Assembly (NCBI GenBank): GCA_013054445.1
Contig: JAAMPI010000326.1
Location: 1 to 43,163 of the forward strand
Origin: Cudoniella acicularis
Taxonomy: Eukaryota; Ascomycota; Leotiomycetes; Helotiales; Helotiaceae
Reading direction: 5' to 3'
DNA: 43,163 bases
How positions within the stretch are numbered: position 1 is the first letter of the stretch; each line of letters starts with the position of its first letter. Below are positions 30,803 to 42,100 of this stretch, piece by piece. The translations under genes were made by a program, and so were the position numbers. The notes beneath the pieces were generated by a model. The model was not told the DNA's origin, made no database searches, and saw only the letters and a list, made by a program, of their open reading frames with translations.

Positions 30803-33791
30803 ATGGAGTCTAGACCTGCCTTTGATCTGGCTCCGGATTTTAACTCCTCGGACTTTGAGACGGACTCGGAGCAGCTTGCTACAAAGAAAGTGAAGAAGTA
30901 TGGTACGAAGATCGTGCAGGCCATCATTGATAACCAAGCTGTCGATCGCTCGAGTTTGCCCAAGGTGGTCCTGGCGCTTAGGTCAAGCAAAACACTGTAC
31001 TTGCATTTTGGGATGCCTTCTGTCGGACTATCTCTCACACGTAAGCTCTGCTTCAAAAGTACTTCTGGAGACTATCCAACCAGTGTCTAGCCCCAAGACA
31101 TGCCCAACAGGCGAACTTATATTTCGATACATTGACACTATAGCTCGGAATACCAAGTCCAATATCCCTGGAAAATACGCACTATCTCTCAACGTCATCA
31201 GAGGAACCTGGATGGCGCTTATCAAGCTTCTCCACTTTCGGCATGAAGAGCCTCTGAAGGTGTATGGACCGCAGATCGTCACACGTATCAATACACACTT
31301 GAATCACCTCGTAGAGCAGAAGAAGCTCATCCGGGGAACTTGGTTCAAAAAGAACTGGCTTGGCTTCAGGATTGTCCTATTGATCGCCGAAGCTTGGGTC
31401 AAAAGCACCATGGAGCATGGGACATCCTCCTGGGACATCACATTGTCCAAGCTCACTTCTGTTGTTCTGCAGGGCGCTCTTAGTTCAAGATCTGGCGACA
31501 TCACACGAAGTCAGCTCTACGAAGGCCTCGAGTGTCTTTGCTGGGGTGATATCACTCTTGAGTTGAAAGGCGAACCAAGCGTTCAGAACTTGAGAGCTAA
31601 ACTTACCTTGCGTTTCCAGAAGTTTGAAAAGTACTCATCTCCCTGGAATCGCCACCGCCGATTTACCAGCTAATGATATTTACAGAGATACAATGAACGC
31701 TGACAAGATAATATTTTGCAACCCTCTTGACAACGTCTCTCAGAGTGTTGCATGTCCCATCAAGCTTCTTCTGATCCTTGCGTTACGACTTGGTCACGTC
31801 TATGGCTCGACTCTCGAGGAGTGTCTGCAACATGCAGCTCAACGAGGAGACAAAATTGACCGGTGGAAGAGCCCTGACAGTCCCATTTTCTGTCAATTGC
31901 GAGGTCTGTCTCCTTTCTTGCAGCTCGACAAAGCAGCTGGACAGCACCAAGTAAGGTATTATTTGCAGCAAATGGCACTCATTGCCGCCATACTTGAGCG
32001 TGTCGAGACACAGGGACTTTGTGAGGTGCTCTCAGAGATCAAGCATATCTCGACATAGCCATTGCAGGTGTTGCAACACGAGCGACGGCTATGATTGCTG
32101 GTCACAACAATACGTCCTATGAAAAAGGAACCACCTGAGATTATGTTGGGGATCTGGAAGAGCCTGTTTATAATGCCCGCGCTGCACAGAATCGTGTCGA
32201 TCGATTTGCTCCAGCCATTGCGCCTCAGGGACCGTCAATCGAAGGGCGACAAAAGCGGTTTAAGCCTGGCGAGGTTACTGAATTCATGAAGAGTCAAAAT
32301 ATGAATATTAGCGATTCAAAACAACGCAAGGCGGCTGGTAGACGTATGAAGTCACAGAGGATTGCGGACTGGAAGACAGCAGCTAGAGATGAATTAGTGC
32401 CGGTGGATGAGCTCACACCAAGAATGTCAGTCGGGAAGCCAGCAACTCCTAAATCGACAGTGTCGATTTCCTCTTCTAACAGTGCTTCTTAAGCCGCTTC
32501 AAATCCTCTACGCCAACGCACTGCAACAGAGATCAACGCCAGTCGGCTGGGCAAGGAGCGCAAGCGCACCGGAGAGGATGATGAGCGGGATGAAACGTTC
32601 TTCTCTCAATCACCAGCATCGATTTCATCTTCAACCAATGTCAGCACTGCTCAATCAAGCAAGAAGAGCAAGAAGAGCAAGAACAGTGGGAAGAATAATG
32701 AGCAGAGTGAAAAGTACTTTTTCGACTCCCTTCCTTCCATGGCGCCTCAAAAACAGCAAGGAGCACCCAAGTATCCGTGGTTGGATCTGCAACTCCAGGA
32801 GCTTGAGGGACCTGAGAATGATATTGAGTTACTAGGACTTGACGGTCTGGCAGACATAGTCTTTCTTAATGGAGGGGAGGAGCCACACGAGGCAAATTCT
32901 CATACCGGTGGCGTTCTCAACTCCCAGGAAATCGACCCCATTGATCAGGCCATGATTGATGACCATATGGCCAATCATGATGTTCCTGTCTCTACCTTCT
33001 CAGTACTCGTTCAAGAGACACAGTTTTCTGAAGTCACCACTATGAGCGGTGATGATTTTGTTCGCTTCTTCTCCACCATTAACATCGCTCAACTCCAAGT
33101 TACGTTCGATCGAAGCAATAGCGCAGAATGGGCAAAGCGCGTACCTACAGGGAACAGTCGTGATTCACCAACGACTTTCTTGTACTTTTGTAAGAAAGGT
33201 TGCGGATATAACGACCCAGTACGTCAAACACTACAAGCACACGAGGTCAATTGCAGCGGAGAGGCGAGAGTCAAGACTTTCGAATGCCCGCGTGAGAGAT
33301 GCACCAAGAGCTACAAGAATGAGTCCACCCTCAAGTCTCATATTGTGGACACGCATAATTTCACACTCGTGCCATGCGCTCAATGCCCAGACAAGCAAGG
33401 GGTATTATACAACTCCAAGAATGAGCTGAAAACGCACAGGAATCGCGAACACTACGTTGTGGAGGAGCAGCAGTGTCCCTTGAAGGAGAAGTGTCATTCG
33501 TCAGCCGAGTTCACCAAGAAGAGTCTATTAAAACAACATCTCAGACGCCAACATGACCTGACGACAGCTCAAGTCAAGGAATACACCCCAGATAAGCGGA
33601 AAGGCAAACCATCAAACTATAAGGGCAAGAAGGCGAGGCCGAAGAGTGCTTACAAGGTGGGAGCTGACGACATTGAGGATGAAAGTGGAGACGAGATGCA
33701 GAAGATGAGGAGTAAGGATACAGGAACGCTTCAAAGCAGAAGTACTTTTGGAAAAGCGAGAATATTGTTATTTGTGGAAGATGAGGAGTGA
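30803..33791 (+). pseudogene. Degraded tyrosine-recombinase-like/C2H2 zinc-finger gene
   Basis: One former gene can be followed across about 3 kb. It opens MESRPAFDLAPDFNSSDFET; the frame slips near 30982 and 31050 and continues SKVLLETIQPVSSPKTCPTG and IVTRINTHLNHLVEQKKLIR. It slips again near 31625 into CPIKLLLILALRLGHVYG and GLSPFLQLDKAAGQHQ. Near 32010 it slips once more to a frame reading L-stop-GALRDQAYL, then GVATRATAMIAGHNNTSYEK, which looks like the second catalytic box of tyrosine recombinases (LRR...GH...Y). TGA at 32022 and 32136 and TAA at 32490 interrupt this frame, and each is one C-to-T change from a sense codon. Beyond, 32739-33791 is open for 350 residues with three or four C2H2-type fingers (CPRERCTKSYKNESTLKSH and others). 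The fusion looks like a mobile-element protein; the 3' part alone might still be expressed. Confidence 0.68.
32739..33791 (+). CDS. Remaining open C2H2 zinc-finger segment of the relic
   Basis: This 350-residue frame is the intact 3' part of the degraded gene above; its first ATG is internal to the old frame. An acidic N-terminal half (LQELEGPENDIELLGLDGL) precedes FLYFCKKGCGYNDPVRQTL, CPRERCTKSYKNESTLKSH with IVDTH, CAQCPDKQGVLYNSKNELK with THRNREH, and CPLKEKCHSSAEFTKKSLL with KQHLRRQH. A basic tail (DKRKGKPSNYKGKKARPKS) could bind DNA or act as a nuclear signal. As a separate gene it would need a new promoter, so expression is doubtful. If translated, it could be a DNA-binding remnant of the parent element. 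Confidence 0.4.
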   Translation: MAPQKQQGAPKYPWLDLQLQELEGPENDIELLGLDGLADIVFLNGGEEPHEANSHTGGVLNSQEIDPIDQAMIDDHMANHDVPVSTFSVLVQETQFSEVTTMSGDDFVRFFSTINIAQLQVTFDRSNSAEWAKRVPTGNSRDSPTTFLYFCKKGCGYNDPVRQTLQAHEVNCSGEARVKTFECPRERCTKSYKNESTLKSHIVDTHNFTLVPCAQCPDKQGVLYNSKNELKTHRNREHYVVEEQQCPLKEKCHSSAEFTKKSLLKQHLRRQHDLTTAQVKEYTPDKRKGKPSNYKGKKARPKSAYKVGADDIEDESGDEMQKMRSKDTGTLQSRSTFGKARILLFVEDEE

Positions 33792-34069
33792 TAGGCTTCA
33801 GTGAGAAAGTACTTTTAGAAGAGGATGGCTGAGAATTGGTAGATGATGCATGACAACGTGGTTGTTGATGTACAAGACTCGAGAAGGTATCTTATAGCTG
33901 AGCTGCATGGCTCTATTACTGGCAATAGTTAGCAAAACACTTCAACCAAACAAATCGTCACTGCCGATTTTAATTACATGAATGATGTTTATGGGTGGTG
34001 AAATTTGTGTATTGAGAAGCAAGTCTTTGCCAGCTAAAAACCCATGGTCATACGCCTCAAATGATTCGC

Positions 34070-34579
34070 CTATGCATCTTCCACAACAGCCGTCTGCAAT
34101 CCCTTCGCACTCTTCACATTGACAGCTTGGACGTAGGCATAAAGGCGGTCTTTTGCACCCTCTTCGTCATTTCTCTTTCTCGAGATTCGCACGCGCAGTC
34201 TGTACGGAACACCCTTGATACCTGCCTCCCAGACCTTCTTGTTCAATTGGGGATCGAGACGAACATCAGATGTGCCCTATAGAATGAATCAGCCTCTTTC
34301 CCGCTACTTGCACGGTGGTCATGCAAATAGATTTCTGCTCTCCATACCATTGACTTTGTTGCGAATGCCTTGATCTCCTTGATGGCTCTTGGTGCGCGCT
34401 TCTTGAAGGAAACACCGTGGAGCTGCGAATTTTGATCAGCATTTCTCCTCTCCTAAACCAAAATTCTTCCATATCCCACGTACTCTCTTGTGAAGGTGGA
34501 TTGTGTATTCTCGCGCAACAACATCAGCGATGGCGGATCGTTGGGCCTTGCCGGCGGGCTTCTTGGTTTTCGTCGACAT
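34070..34579 (-). CDS. RPL31: 60S ribosomal protein eL31
   Basis: Three exons, 34579-34484, 34422-34348 and 34276-34070, encode 125 residues, the usual eL31 length, with all introns in phase 0. The protein reads MSTKTKKPAGKAQRSAIADV, VAREYTIHLHKR, then LHGVSFKKRAPRAIKEIKAF and GTSDVRLDPQLNKKVWEAGI, ending VKSAKGLQTAVVEDA. eL31 sits at the exit of the peptide tunnel of the large subunit and contacts nascent-chain factors. The gene is head to head with RAX1 over 525 bp. Upstream, GCGAATTTTCCA at 34753-34764 matches a site before RPS0. I see no deviation from the family. Confidence 0.97.
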
Positions 34580-35104
34580 TTCTAAACAGAGTCAGATAAT
34601 TATGTTCGATATTCGATCCGAGCGGCTTTTGGGATATTTCGACCTACTGGGAGGGTTGTCGCGACTTGTCGTAAAAGTTCGTGGTCTTGCCGTCAATTCA
34701 AAGTCGAATTCCAAAATTGTTCGTGATGTGTGGCCGCGCTAGTGCTGGCTTAGCGAATTTTCCAATTTTAGTGCCTTGCTGCCTTGGTGCCTGAATCCTT
34801 AGTGCGTCCCTGAAATGAAGCCGAGAACTGCATCACCAACCTCACGACTTTACTGGCTATTACCCCTTTGCGCCAGGCGCGTTATTTCAGTCTCAAGACT
34901 CCATACTCTCTCCGTATACGCTGGAATATTGAGGCTACCTGCCGACACTCATTCGTTGCAATCAGTTTGCTAGCCAACAGCTTGCTCGAGACAGCTAGTC
35001 AACATCAAACTTCAACTTCGAGACCCCTCGAATTCACTAATCTATCCGAACATCAAACCAATTCAACCGTATATGAAGTCACTATATCCAGAAGATCTTT
35101 CAAG
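34580..35104. promoter_or_regulatory. Divergent promoter RPL31/RAX1
   Basis: The shared gap contains GCGAATTTTCCA at 34753-34764, also found before RPS0 with one base less. An in-frame ATG for RAX1 lies at 34868, but the sequence after it is not family-like, so this stretch is taken as 5' UTR. Confidence 0.4.
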
Positions 35105-36345
35105 ATGACTGAATTCCACACTCCTTCACCACAGCCCGACATGGAGCGAAATCGGCTACCTACTCTCTTTGAGGTTCTGAGCAGGAGGACGCTGCCACCT
35201 GTCGACCTGTTCTCATTCTACATTTACATGCGAGATCAACAAAGATCGGTGGACTACCTTGACTTCTGGTATGCGCTCTTTCAGTTTTGATGAGAGAGGG
35301 ACTTTTGAGGTGGGGTTTGATACTAATTTAAAACAGGCTCGATGTCGCGCAGCACATGTCCCTATGTCGACATTATGTTCGGGAACTACGAAGATCGGTA
35401 ATGATTGGAACACCAGATGGGGACAAATCGACATCAAAGAGATCATCGCAAATACTAGAGAATCTTGGAGAGATGACGCACCCCGCAGCGGGACCCTCAA
35501 TGTTGATGACAGAGAAGGAAAAGAATCAAGATGCGCAAATGTCAGCCTTCCTTCGAGAGGAAGCTGCCAATGGAAACAACAATGGCCACTCCCCTTCAAA
35601 CAGTCTTGGTTCTGTTCCCAGAAATACAACATCCAACGACAGACCTCGTCCAAGCTTTATGAGTAGCCCTATGGAGTTGACCTCAGACTCAAACTCGCCA
35701 GCTCATACTGTTGCTCGAGCAGACATTAGAGCTTCTGCAGAAAAGATACTCTACACATTCCTCCTCCCTGGTGCTGAGCGCGAAATCATTCTTCCCCACG
35801 CCATTACGCAAGAAATTACCATGTCCATTGAAGAAAGAGGACGAGACGACCCAGAAGTTTTCGATGCCGCCAAAGATTACGTCTTTCAAGCTATGGAGCG
35901 TGACGCTTTCCCAGGATTCCTCCGAATGAAGGCTCTCGGAAACCTTGTACCCCCCTCCATGATGATGAGATTGGTCCTTGGCCTGCTCGCCATGTTTGGT
36001 GGTTTCTGGGTTGCATTCATTCTCATTTTCCTTGATTACCCCCGCCTCACCAGAGTTTGGGTATGTAGCTTCTCATTTTAATTTGAAGCACTAACTGACG
36101 TATTTTAGCTCGTCCTTCCCTTCACCATTGGTGTATACGCTTTGTGCTCGCATCAGTATGCCCTTGATCCAATCCTCGCGCTCGTAGGCTTCAGTGAGTA
36201 TACTTTCATGAGCTTCTCGCGCATTCGGGAGCCCTACGTTCGGAAGTTACTCAACAAGCGTGCGTTGATGGTTATGGGCGTTACGATACTCATCGATGCG
36301 GCACTTGTCGTCCTCTTCGTCTTCGTTCCTGGAAAGAGATTGTAA
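35105..36345 (+). CDS. RAX1: RGS-domain membrane protein Rax1
   Basis: Three exons, 35105-35268, 35337-36060 and 36109-36345, close to 374 residues. The N-terminal RGS-type domain starts LPTLFEVLSRRTLPPVDLFS with FYIYMRDQQRSVDYLDFW split by intron 1. A Ser/Asn-rich insert (about 100-165) is followed by the second half of the domain, IRASAEKILYTFLLPGAERE and FQAMERDAFPGFLRMKALGN. Three hydrophobic segments then follow: MMMRLVLGLLAMFGGFWVAF (about 264-285), VLPFTIGVYALCSHQYALDP (about 298-317) and LMVMGVTILIDAALVVLFVF (about 347-368). This order is diagnostic of Rax1. In yeast Rax1 forms a cortical complex with Rax2 that marks division sites for bipolar budding; in hyphae it affects polarity and septation. 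The start at 35105 gives the expected MTEFHTPSP beginning. Confidence 0.92.
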
Positions 36346-36994
36346 CAATATATGTAGAGCATGTAACGGCCTTTGGTGGGGTATTTGAAATTTGGTATGG
36401 GCAAGGAGTTCATGGAGCCACAACATAGCAACGAAATCGTGCTGCGATGCAGGCGTTGCTAGCTGGTTATGTGATTTGCTGCTCTTCATACGGTATGGTT
36501 GAGCCTAGATGCTTTATGACTTGTGGGATTAGTGGCTGTTTTTAATGCAATACCCTTGATGCGATTTACATTTTTCTCCAGCTTGATGTGATGAGTCAGT
36601 GATGATATGTGATGCGATCTCCGGCTCGCTTTATTTGAAAAGCTTGAGGCTTTGTTGAGTCTTTTCGCATATATGCTTCTTGCAGCAACTCAAATCGAAT
36701 AAATTCGCTCACCTGTCTCACCAACGATTCTGAGTTCTAATTCTGCCCCCGCATATTTGTTTTAATGTGACTAAGAATGTCTCATAGTGTCAGAGTGAGG
36801 CTATAACCCCACATTTTCCTTTCAATGCCACTCAGTTTAATCAAGTTCAGTCTAGCTTCCCAATACTTTAAAAAGACTCGTAACATTTATGTTTTAGCAA
36901 GAAGTGTGTTCTAGGCTATCTCGCATTTTCCATACATCCTGACGCCTATGCTATCTCGTAAAAGTTGATGTATCATCCGCGCCGCCCAATCTGT
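36346..36994. other. Convergent 3' ends of RAX1 and CSN7
   Basis: This 649-bp gap holds the two 3' UTRs. Repeated TGTGATG/TGATG words (36585-36615) are the only local pattern. No gene is supported. Confidence 0.4.
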
Positions 36995-37946
36995 CTATTT
37001 TGACCCCAGAAGCCCAAAGCCTCTCTTTTTTGCAGATCTGGTTCCCCGTCTCTCGCTTGCATCCTCGTCGTCATCATCTACGTCCATAGTGTCTTCATCA
37101 TCCTCCCCATCGATGCCCATAACACTGACACCCCGTTTTGCAGCAGCTCCGCCTCCAAGTCTTCTACCCATCGAGCTGAAGAGACTTCCGACGCCACCTT
37201 TGCCATCAGACTGGTTTTCTTTCTCCTTATCTCCTTTTCCTTCGACCAATTTCTCAACTTCTCGTTCCCATTCTTGTTCTTCTTTGTGGCGGCGGAGAGC
37301 CGTGGCTTTGATGTTGGCAATTTGCTTTTCGAGATCAAGGAGCGTGGAGCTGCAGCGTGAGGACCATTCGTCAAGGGTGTGTATCATAGAAGGGATGGAG
37401 TTCGGTTGGAGGTCGCGGAGGGGAGAGACTGAGGAAACGGCAACGAGTTGATGGTAGGGGTCTAGTGTTGCAGTGACCAGGCCGGCATAGATTGCAGAAA
37501 TGACTAGATCTTCCAGCTCTCTCGGTGTCCGCAGTCCCAAAGCCGTCATGAGGTTGGCATAACTCAGATCTGCGGGGTTCTTGGCGAGAGATAGGAAGGA
37601 GAGCTGACGGAGCTTCAGGAGTTGGGCTTCGTTGAGTGTGGGGAGACCTGGGGTAGAGAAGTAGGATGTATAGGTTCCATAGCTGAAGACTTTGAGGAGG
37701 GTGAGGTGAGAGGCGTATTCTTCAGAATTGGATAAAGCTTGGATTTGGGGCGTGCAGAGGAGCTCGTTGAAAATGAAGGTGTTTGGTGCAGAGGTTGCTC
37801 GAGCTATTAGGTCGGCGGCGGCGCGGGGTGAGGAGGCTGATTTTGTGAGTGCCAAAAATGGCTGCAGATAAGATTAGAAAACTGAAATTAAACAAATGGG
37901 GCCATGAGTCTACCTCGAGAGCGTTGAGTGCTTTGGTTTGCTCCAT
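36995..37946 (-). CDS. CSN7: COP9 signalosome subunit 7 (PCI domain)
   Basis: Two exons, 37946-37914 and 37861-36995, give 299 residues with a phase-0 intron. The start MEQTKALNALE joins to PFLALTKSASSPRAAADLIA. The PCI region spans about residues 30-165, with NTFIFNELLCTPQIQAL, HLTLLKVFSYGTYTSYF, KLRQLSFLSLAKNPADLSYA and LGLRTPRELEDLVISAIYAG with LVTATLDPYHQLVAV. A coiled-coil helix (STLLDLEKQIANIKATALRR) and an acidic-basic tail ending KKRGFGLLGSK follow. The CSN complex removes Nedd8 from cullins and so controls SCF ligases; in filamentous fungi it also controls sexual development and light response. Subunit 7 is structural. The tail holds a DDDEDTMDVDDDDED run. Confidence 0.92.
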
Positions 37947-39184
37947 TTTGTGATTGTGCCTAGGCTCGCGAAATCTGGGGTTGAGTTGAGTTCCTGTTGG
38001 TTGCCTGCACGAGCTTCAAGGTGACGGCGGCTCTGGAACGCCAAAATGACCGGTAGTTACTCTTGGAAAGTCGAGCCGGTGCAATGAAAGGTTCGCGTGA
38101 CAGACTGAACTGAGATCTGCCGGGTAAATGCTTGTTATTCTTCTTGTCGAAACAACCCTCAAACGAGCGTGTGGTTGTCAGGAGTTCGAGATCTTGTAAC
38201 AGGTCTTGTTTGATCTTATCAGCTAAGCGAGGCTTTAGCCGCTCTCAGCGACTCTTTCTCCTTGCTTCGGTGAGGAAGATGGCCAGGGTTCCTAATATCA
38301 CGCTTTTTTACAAGAAGACTTTTAAAGTATCATTTTGTAAGGCACATTGAATGTCTTAATCCAGTGTGTGTTTTGATTCTGCACACGCAGCTATTGAGTG
38401 CACGCCATAAACACGGCTCAAGTGGCTTGTTTCGGAGTCCAAGTGCTTGACGTCCGACTTCGTAAGCTTCGGGGCGCATTTTTTGAGGTCAAGTTGCAAA
38501 CAACGGACTGTGGAGCAAATTGTACAGGAAACGCATTGACTCCCGGAAGACATCCTCGATTATATCTTGAGACGTCACCCTCTTTTTTCCCCTGCGCAAA
38601 CTCGTAGTTCCAGCTCCGGCCGCTTGTGCTGAACGTGATTGGTATCGATCCTGTGCCGTCAACGCAGGTCCCCATACATAACTCACTGGAGCGTCTGCGT
38701 CCTTTGTCTCTGACTCAACCGCTCCCCGACTTTCATTCTCCAACCCGCCGTCCTTCTCAGTCCTGGTTTCTTTTGTATATTGTATTATATTACATTTGTT
38801 CCCCCACTTCCATTTCTCCGAATAGAGTCACGTTCGCTCATCGACTAGTCTGGTTCTGCGCTTTGAGACTTTAGCCGCTAGTCACACTTGACAGGTCTTG
38901 CATGACATAGGATTTTGCGAGAGACATTAATAGGCAAGATCGCTCTCAACACATGCAGGAGCTGGCCTTCTGCCTCTAAAAATCATCAATATTGTATGTG
39001 GTACCTACCTGGTTCATGCGGATCGTTCGATTATTCCCTGCATGAGTTGAGCTGATTGTTGCCGCCGCCACACAGTCAGCGTCGATTCCGGATTCGGTAT
39101 TACACTTTACACTTGACGAATCCTCCAACTTGCCATTATTCAGCTTGGTCGCGGTGAGCAATCGTAACAAAGGGCCCATTTGCC
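37947..39184. other. Divergent promoter gap between CSN7 and the copper ATPase
   Basis: The two genes point away from each other over 1.24 kb. T/C-rich pyrimidine tracts (38760-38820) may be near a transcription start for the ATPase. No additional gene or RNA was recognised. I see no clear copper-regulator site, though an Ace1/Mac1-type search was only by eye. Confidence 0.4.
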
Positions 39185-42100
39185 ATGGCGCCGACTTTCT
39201 TAAAGGTCTCGACGGGACCCTCGAAATCACGACCCTCGCTCAGTACCCCAACCGCGCACATGGCTACAACTACTTTGAAGGTTGGCGGTATGACATGCGG
39301 CGCATGCACCTCTTCCGTGGAAGCCGGATTCAAAGGCGTCGATGGCATTGGGAACGTGTCTGTGAGCTTGGTAATGGAGAGAGCGGTTGTGATGCACGAT
39401 CCACAAAAGGTTACGGCGGAGAAGATACAAGAAATTATCGAGGATCGAGGATTCGACGCGCAAGTTCTAGCAACAGATCTGCCATCGCCAATGTTTAACC
39501 AACGAGGTTACCTGTATGACGAGAATGAAGATGGAGAAGATGACGACCTACCAACGATGACCACGACAACACTAGCTGTTGAGGGTATGACTTGTGGAGC
39601 CTGTACATCGGCGGTGGAGAGTGGATTCAAAGACGTTGCGGGGGTTAAGCACTTCAGTATATCGTTACTGTCAGAAAGGGCGGTGGTCGAGCATGATGCT
39701 TCACTTTTGAGTGCCGACAAGATTGCAGAAATAATCGAGGATAGAGGTTTTGGCGCAACCATCGTGGAATCACAGACTTCAGCTCCGGCTGGCGGCCCTA
39801 AGAACAGAAGAGGAAGCTCGAATATGAGAGAGAAGGTTGCGACAACCACAGTTGCTATTGAAGGGATGACTTGCGGAGCATGTACATCTGCAATCGAAGG
39901 TGGTTTCAAGGATCTGGATGGTCTCATACAGTTCAATGTCAGCTTGTTGGCAGAACGAGCAATCATTATCCACGACCCTTCCAAGCTTTCACCAGAGAAG
40001 ATCGCCGAAATCATCGAGGATAGGGGATTCGATGCCAAGGTTCTTTCAACACAACTTGGAAGTGCAAATCAATCCTCCAATGCGGGAACTGCGCAATTTA
40101 AAGTATTTGGTGTTCGAGACGCAGCAGCCGCAACAGCTTTGGAGGCCAAGCTGCAATCGTTACCTGGTGTTAGTTCTGCAAAAATCAGTCTTGCTACCTC
40201 AAGACTCACGATAAATCATCAACCAAATATTGCAGGCCTCCGTGCTTTAGTTGAGCTTATTGAGGCGCAAGGGTACAATGCTTTAGTCGCGGACAACGAT
40301 GACAACAATGCTCAACTCGAATCGCTGGCGAAAACAAAGGAAATCACAGAGTGGCGGAATGCCTTCAAGACATCTTTATATTTCGCCATCCCTATCTTCC
40401 TCATCAGCATGTGTATTCCCATGATGCTTCCAGCGCTTGACTTTGGGAGCTTGATCATTTTCTTTCCTGGTCTATACCTCGGCGACATTATCTGTTTGAT
40501 TTTAACGATACCCGTCCAATTCGGCATTGGCAAGCGTTTCTATGTCTCCGCATACAAGTCGCTGAAACATGGCTCACCTACTATGGATGTTCTAGTTGCC
40601 CTTGGCACTTCAGCTGCTTTCTTCTTCAGCTGTGCTGCCATGATAGTGTCCATCCTGTGTCCTCCCCATACACGACCTAGCACTATTTTTGACACCAGCA
40701 GCATGCTCATCACGTTTAATACCCTCGGAAGATTTCTCGAAAACCGTGCAAAAGGACAAACCTCGAAAGCTCTCTCAAGGCTTATGTCACTTGCTCCATC
40801 TATAGCAACTATCTATGCCGATCCCATTGCTGCAGAAAAGGCGGCTGAGGGGTGGGAAGTCGCAATTGGTGCCGGTGAAGATCAAAAGGAATCGACACAA
40901 GAGGGCAATGCTGCAGAAGAAAAGGTTATTCCTACCGAGCTCATCCAAGTAGGCGACATTGTCATTCTTCGACCTGGTGACAAGATTCCGACTGACGGTA
41001 CTGTCACGCGAGGCGAGACCTTCGTCGATGAAAGCATGGTCACTGGAGAAGCAATGCCTGTCCAAAAACGGAAAGGCAGTCTCCTCATTGGCGGAACCGT
41101 CAATGGCACTGGGAGGGTTGATTTCCGCGTTACAAGAGCTGGTCGAGACACTCAACTCAGCCAAATCGTCAAGCTCGTGCAAGAAGCCCAAACAACAAGA
41201 GCGCCTATCCAGAGACTGGCTGATATGATTGCCGGATATTTTGTTCCTATCATTCTCTTTCTCGGATTCCTCACCTTCGCCACATGGATGGTACTCAGCC
41301 ATGTCCTTGTCAATCCACCAAAGATATTCATAGACGAAGCCAGTGGGGGAAAGTTCATGGTCTGTGTTAAGTTATGTATTTCGGTTATTGTCTTTGCTTG
41401 TCCTTGCGCTCTTGGTCTTGCAACACCCACTGCCGTTATGGTTGGAACAGGTGTCGGAGCAGAGAACGGTATCTTGGTGAAAGGCGGTGCTGCACTTGAG
41501 ACGGCTACCAAGATTACGCATGTTGTCCTCGATAAAACCGGTACTTTGACGCTTGGAAAGATGAGCGTTGCTCAAGCCAAGCTTGTTCCAACCTGGGAAA
41601 GCAATGTATGGCGAAAAAAGCTGTGGTGGTCCATTGTTGGTCTCGCAGAAATGGGCAGCGAACACCCCATTGGAAAAGCTATTCTGGCTAGCGCAAAGGA
41701 AGAGCTTGATCTAGGTATCGAGGGAACAATTGATGGAAGCATCGGCGACTTCGAGGCCAGCGTTGGCAAGGGAATCAGCGCTCTTGTCGAACCTGCCACA
41801 AGCGCTGAACGTGCTCGCTATAAGGTTTTGATTGGCAGCGTCCGATGTCTCCGCGAGAATCGGATTGTTGTTCCTCAAGAAGCTATCGACGCGTCCGAGG
41901 AGGCCAATACGAAAGCTGCAAATCAATCTAGTAAAGCATCTGCAGGCACAACCAACATTTTTATCGCAATTGATGGCTCCTACGCCGGCCATCTCTGCCT
42001 CTCGGATACAGTCAAGGATAGCGCTCGTGCTGCGATCGCAGCTCTGCACCGAATGGGTGTAAAGACTACCATTGTTACTGGTGACCAGCGCTCCACAGCT

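Noticed and set aside
31050..33810. Recurring AAAAGTACTT words at the relic's frame breaks
   Set aside because: Copies occur near 31060, 31625, 32708, 33741 and 33806, but three are not at frame breaks, so a link to the deletions is not supported.
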